Of a stretch of 64,000 bases of DNA, positions 61,640 through 64,000 are shown one piece after another; the first letter of the stretch is position 1; every line of letters begins with the position of its first letter. Source of the stretch: an uncultured Lachnospiraceae bacterium. GTDB taxonomy: Bacteria; Bacillota; Clostridia; Lachnospirales; Lachnospiraceae. Location: NCBI GenBank assembly GCA_947169385.1, contig CAMVPR010000001.1:62001-126000 (forward strand), read 5' to 3'. The position numbers were made by a program, and so were the translations under genes. The notes below the pieces were generated by a model, which worked only from the letters and a program-made list of their open reading frames with translations, had not been told where the DNA came from and did not search any database.

Positions 61640-63109
61640 TTAAGACAAAACCTCTTTAATACTGTTTAGCATTTCTTTATATTCCCCGATTAATTCTTCA
61701 TGATGCTCCTTGGCAAAATCGTTGTTACCTTCTTTAATAGCAAGCTCTGACGCTTTGGCCTTCAGCGACAACTCCTTGGCACCGATGTTAAGAGACGTAC
61801 TCTTTAACGCATGAACATTAATCCTGTAATTATCAAAATCTTCTGACTTTAGACATTCATCTAATATTGATATCTTGTCTTTATTGATGTACTCCTGAAT
61901 AACCATAAGATAGAACTCTTCGTTATTCATACAGTACTTAAGCCCTACATCAGTCTCTAATCCCTCTATCGAACTCAAGCGATCCAGCTTGGAACCTTCG
62001 CCAGACTCCTTCTGATCAGGCTTCTCCTCTTCTTTCTCCGGTTCCTCCTCAACTGATGATTCCTTGATGTCATAGGATTCAAATGTAATATCATCCTCTT
62101 CGTAATAGCCCTGATAGTCGTCGCTCTCTGTCAACTCGCCCTCGCCATAGTAGGAACTCTCCTCTGCCATAATGGCATTAACCTCTTTTAGAAGGTTGAT
62201 ATCGTCAACATTTGCCGTAGAGAACTCTTCTATGTCGAGATCTATAGGATAATTATTACATCTTGAAAACAGCAATCCAAAAGTTCCGGCACCACAGTTA
62301 CAGCTTATAGCCGAACCGGCGTTAACGATAAATATATGATTGAACTTAAATATTCTGTCAGTCAAAACCCTGATGTACTCAAGCTCGTTAAGATCAAGTC
62401 CTGCATGAGTTATAAAGAGAATGTCTTTATTAATCGACTCAGGATCCCTTAAACAGCTTCTGATGTAACGATCAACCACATGCGTCCATTTGCCGAGGCT
62501 AACACCACCGACTTTGATGTCGCTCTTCTTCATGACGAGTTTCGGGTGAAGCATAAGTCTCTCACATATCTTCTGAACCTTTGGAGACACTCGGTTAGCT
62601 CGCACCATATTGTCAAAATATTTGATAATAAAGCTTGAAGAAACCTTCTTAGAAAGCTCCTTGATTGCTTTAACTATGTTGTCATACTCTTCACCATTCT
62701 TGACCATGGTTGCTATCTTAAGTACCACAATTCCAAGTCCTGAAGAAATCTGACCTGTATCATACACTTCCACATTGTCATATTGTTGGGCGGCCTCAAC
62801 GGCATTACCATATCCTCTTCCGACACGGCACCCTATTGACAAATGAATAACTTTCTCATAAGACTGACTAAGCGGCTTAAAATACTCATCGTATTCGCTA
62901 ACCTCAGGAGCAGCCGAATGTGCAGCAGTCTTATTACTCTTCATTGAATCAAGAAGTCCCCTTGAATCAATCTCAACATTATCTTTAAACCTACCCTTAG
63001 CAGTCACAACGTAATAGGGTATTACCTCAACAGGTAACTTTGAATACAGATCTCTAGGAATGTCGCACACACTGTCAGTCGAAATTATGATATCGTACTG
63101 CTTATTCAT
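61640..63109 (-). CDS. DegV-HPt fusion protein
   Basis: This 489-residue protein joins a DegV-type domain (1-280: DIIISTDSVCDIPRDLYSKLPVEVIPYYV; TGQISSGLGIVVL; THAGLDLNELEYIRVLTDRIF) to an acidic linker and a C-terminal HPt domain with INVHALKSTSLNIGAKELS, His433 being the phosphorylatable residue. DegV domains bind fatty acids, usually for FakA kinase. The ATG overlaps the hybrid kinase stop by one base (TGATG), so the HPt should receive phosphate from that kinase's receiver. The output is unknown; DegV-HPt fusion looks uncommon. Confidence 0.88.
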   Translation of the reverse strand: MNKQYDIIISTDSVCDIPRDLYSKLPVEVIPYYVVTAKGRFKDNVEIDSRGLLDSMKSNKTAAHSAAPEVSEYDEYFKPLSQSYEKVIHLSIGCRVGRGYGNAVEAAQQYDNVEVYDTGQISSGLGIVVLKIATMVKNGEEYDNIVKAIKELSKKVSSSFIIKYFDNMVRANRVSPKVQKICERLMLHPKLVMKKSDIKVGGVSLGKWTHVVDRYIRSCLRDPESINKDILFITHAGLDLNELEYIRVLTDRIFKFNHIFIVNAGSAISCNCGAGTFGLLFSRCNNYPIDLDIEEFSTANVDDINLLKEVNAIMAEESSYYGEGELTESDDYQGYYEEDDITFESYDIKESSVEEEPEKEEEKPDQKESGEGSKLDRLSSIEGLETDVGLKYCMNNEEFYLMVIQEYINKDKISILDECLKSEDFDNYRINVHALKSTSLNIGAKELSLKAKASELAIKEGNNDFAKEHHEELIGEYKEMLNSIKEVLS

Positions 63110-64000
63110 CAGCGCTCCACCCCCTTACCTAAGTATTTGCTTATAATCTTTCTCAATGAGCAAGACTCAATAGGCTTAGACATGAAGTCATCAAAGCCCT
63201 CCCTCTTGAAGTCTTCTCTCGCTGAGCTGACTGCATTTGCCGTCAAAACTATAATCGGAACATTCTTATAACGTCCTCCCCTAATCTCTCTGATTGCCCT
63301 CATAGCCTTGATTCCATTCATCTCAGGCATCATATAATCCATAAAGATTATATCGTAATCCTTAGAAGAACACATCTCGATTGAAACCTCACCGCTGTTA
63401 GCAGTCTCAGACTCAACGCCCATCTGACTCAATACTCCGTTAGCGACCATGAGATTCATATCATCGTCGTCAACCACCAGCGCAAGCTTGCCTGAATAAT
63501 CCTCCTTGCTGATTACCGTCTTATCCATGACACCATCAACTGTGTTCTGGAGATAATTGATTACATTGAGCGTAAATATAGGCTTAGATATAACGGTAGC
63601 CAAGCTGCCCTTCCTAAGTCTGAAATCAGGCTCTCCAAATACACATACAGGCTTATAGCTCGCAATCTTGTCAATAAATACGGGCTCGCTACGGTATACA
63701 TTAGCAGCAATGAAGAGGTGGGTGAATCCACCCCTCTCCATCTTGTCCTTGACCTCTTCCATTGAGTAGGCGGCGCTAACATCCAAGCCCTTATAAGAAA
63801 CTATGTGATCAACCATACTCTGATAATACTGGGCAATCTCAGGTCTCACATACTTAGAATAGTTGAAGAAATACAGAATCTTGTACTTCTCCGGATTCTC
63901 CATCTCAAATGCAGGCGACTTATCTATAACCTTAGAAGGAATCGTCACATGCACGTGAGTACCCTCGTTAGGCTTACTCTCCAGGAATACATAACCGTTC
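63109..64000 (-). CDS. Hybrid sensor histidine kinase, C-terminal part (5' end outside window)
   Basis: Visible are the last 297 codons. They open with NGYVFLESKPNEGTHVHVTIP, the end of a HATPase_c domain. A degenerate receiver-like domain follows (ILYFFNYSKYVRPEIAQ...THLFIAANVYRSEPVFIDKI). A complete receiver ends the protein, with LALVVDDDDMNL, the phosphate-acceptor Asp in DIIFMDYMMPEMNG, VLTANA and SKPI. The frame is open to the right edge; the ATG-like GTG at 63954 is internal. It is coupled to the DegV-HPt gene. The sensed signal lies outside the window. Confidence 0.92.
   Translation of the reverse strand, partial: NGYVFLESKPNEGTHVHVTIPSKVIDKSPAFEMENPEKYKILYFFNYSKYVRPEIAQYYQSMVDHIVSYKGLDVSAAYSMEEVKDKMERGGFTHLFIAANVYRSEPVFIDKIASYKPVCVFGEPDFRLRKGSLATVISKPIFTLNVINYLQNTVDGVMDKTVISKEDYSGKLALVVDDDDMNLMVANGVLSQMGVESETANSGEVSIEMCSSKDYDIIFMDYMMPEMNGIKAMRAIREIRGGRYKNVPIIVLTANAVSSAREDFKREGFDDFMSKPIESCSLRKIISKYLGKGVER

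Overview
The window looks like a chromosomal segment of a low-GC Gram-positive anaerobe of the Lachnospiraceae (Clostridia; Butyrivibrio- or Eubacterium-like). This rests on strong AGGAGG ribosome binding sites, BspA-type leucine-rich and Ig-like surface proteins, Rpn/PD-(D/E)XK and AAA/DUF4143 genes, a DUF4037-DUF4125 protein, and housekeeping genes of clostridial type (rsmA, metK, metG, short proS, argF, clpA/clpS, map). The genus assignment is an inference. Almost everything after about 7.4 kb is on the minus strand.

Region 1-14.5 kb is accessory. Four related secreted proteins lie here: <1-1008, 5923-7389, 7484-8659 and 12271-13626. The first two point outward from near-identical inverted repeats of about 289 bp. 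Each repeat carries the leader, start codon and signal-peptide codons. The 4.5 kb between them holds an Rpn-type gene, an AAA/DUF4143 ATPase, two Rpn debris copies and a RelBE-type toxin-antitoxin pair. A 1004-residue protein of unknown function lies between the third and fourth secreted-protein genes.

At 13.85-14.33 kb a gene-free stretch has a consensus promoter (TTGACA-N17-TAATAT) and two terminators in tandem on the minus strand. It is predicted to make a structured non-coding RNA of about 480 nt. Directly upstream on the same strand is a Wadjet/MukBEF-like operon, jetA-jetB-jetC (14.5-21.4 kb), with no jetD in the window. This condensin operon plus adjacent RNA is the best candidate for an undescribed system.

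Region 21.4-31.6 kb carries rsmA, a teichoic-acid-type glycerophosphotransferase, metK, a GH-A-like glycosidase, a heterodimeric ABC exporter and a glycosyltransferase pair. Region 31.6-38.4 kb has an AAA/PD-(D/E)XK protein, two secreted proteins, three copies of a 140-248 bp palindromic element and a probable small RNA with 36-bp repeats. Region 38.4-45.4 kb has a CbxX-type AAA+ ATPase, map, and a three-gene signalling operon (GGDEF-EAL enzyme, sugar-binding lipoprotein, HAMP receptor without an output domain).

Region 45.4-56.8 kb is mostly housekeeping: metG, proS, an RluA-type synthase, argF, clpA-clpS and a TPR-DUF4037-DUF4125 protein. Region 56.8-59.0 kb is on the plus strand (Nudix, YdcF-like, shikimate kinase) and contains gene debris. 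The window ends in an operon of hybrid histidine kinase, DegV-HPt fusion, PTS EIIC-like protein and DUF5711-type protein.

At least four families of short palindromic repeats are scattered between genes, often touching stop codons. No tRNA, rRNA, CRISPR array or intact transposase gene was seen.
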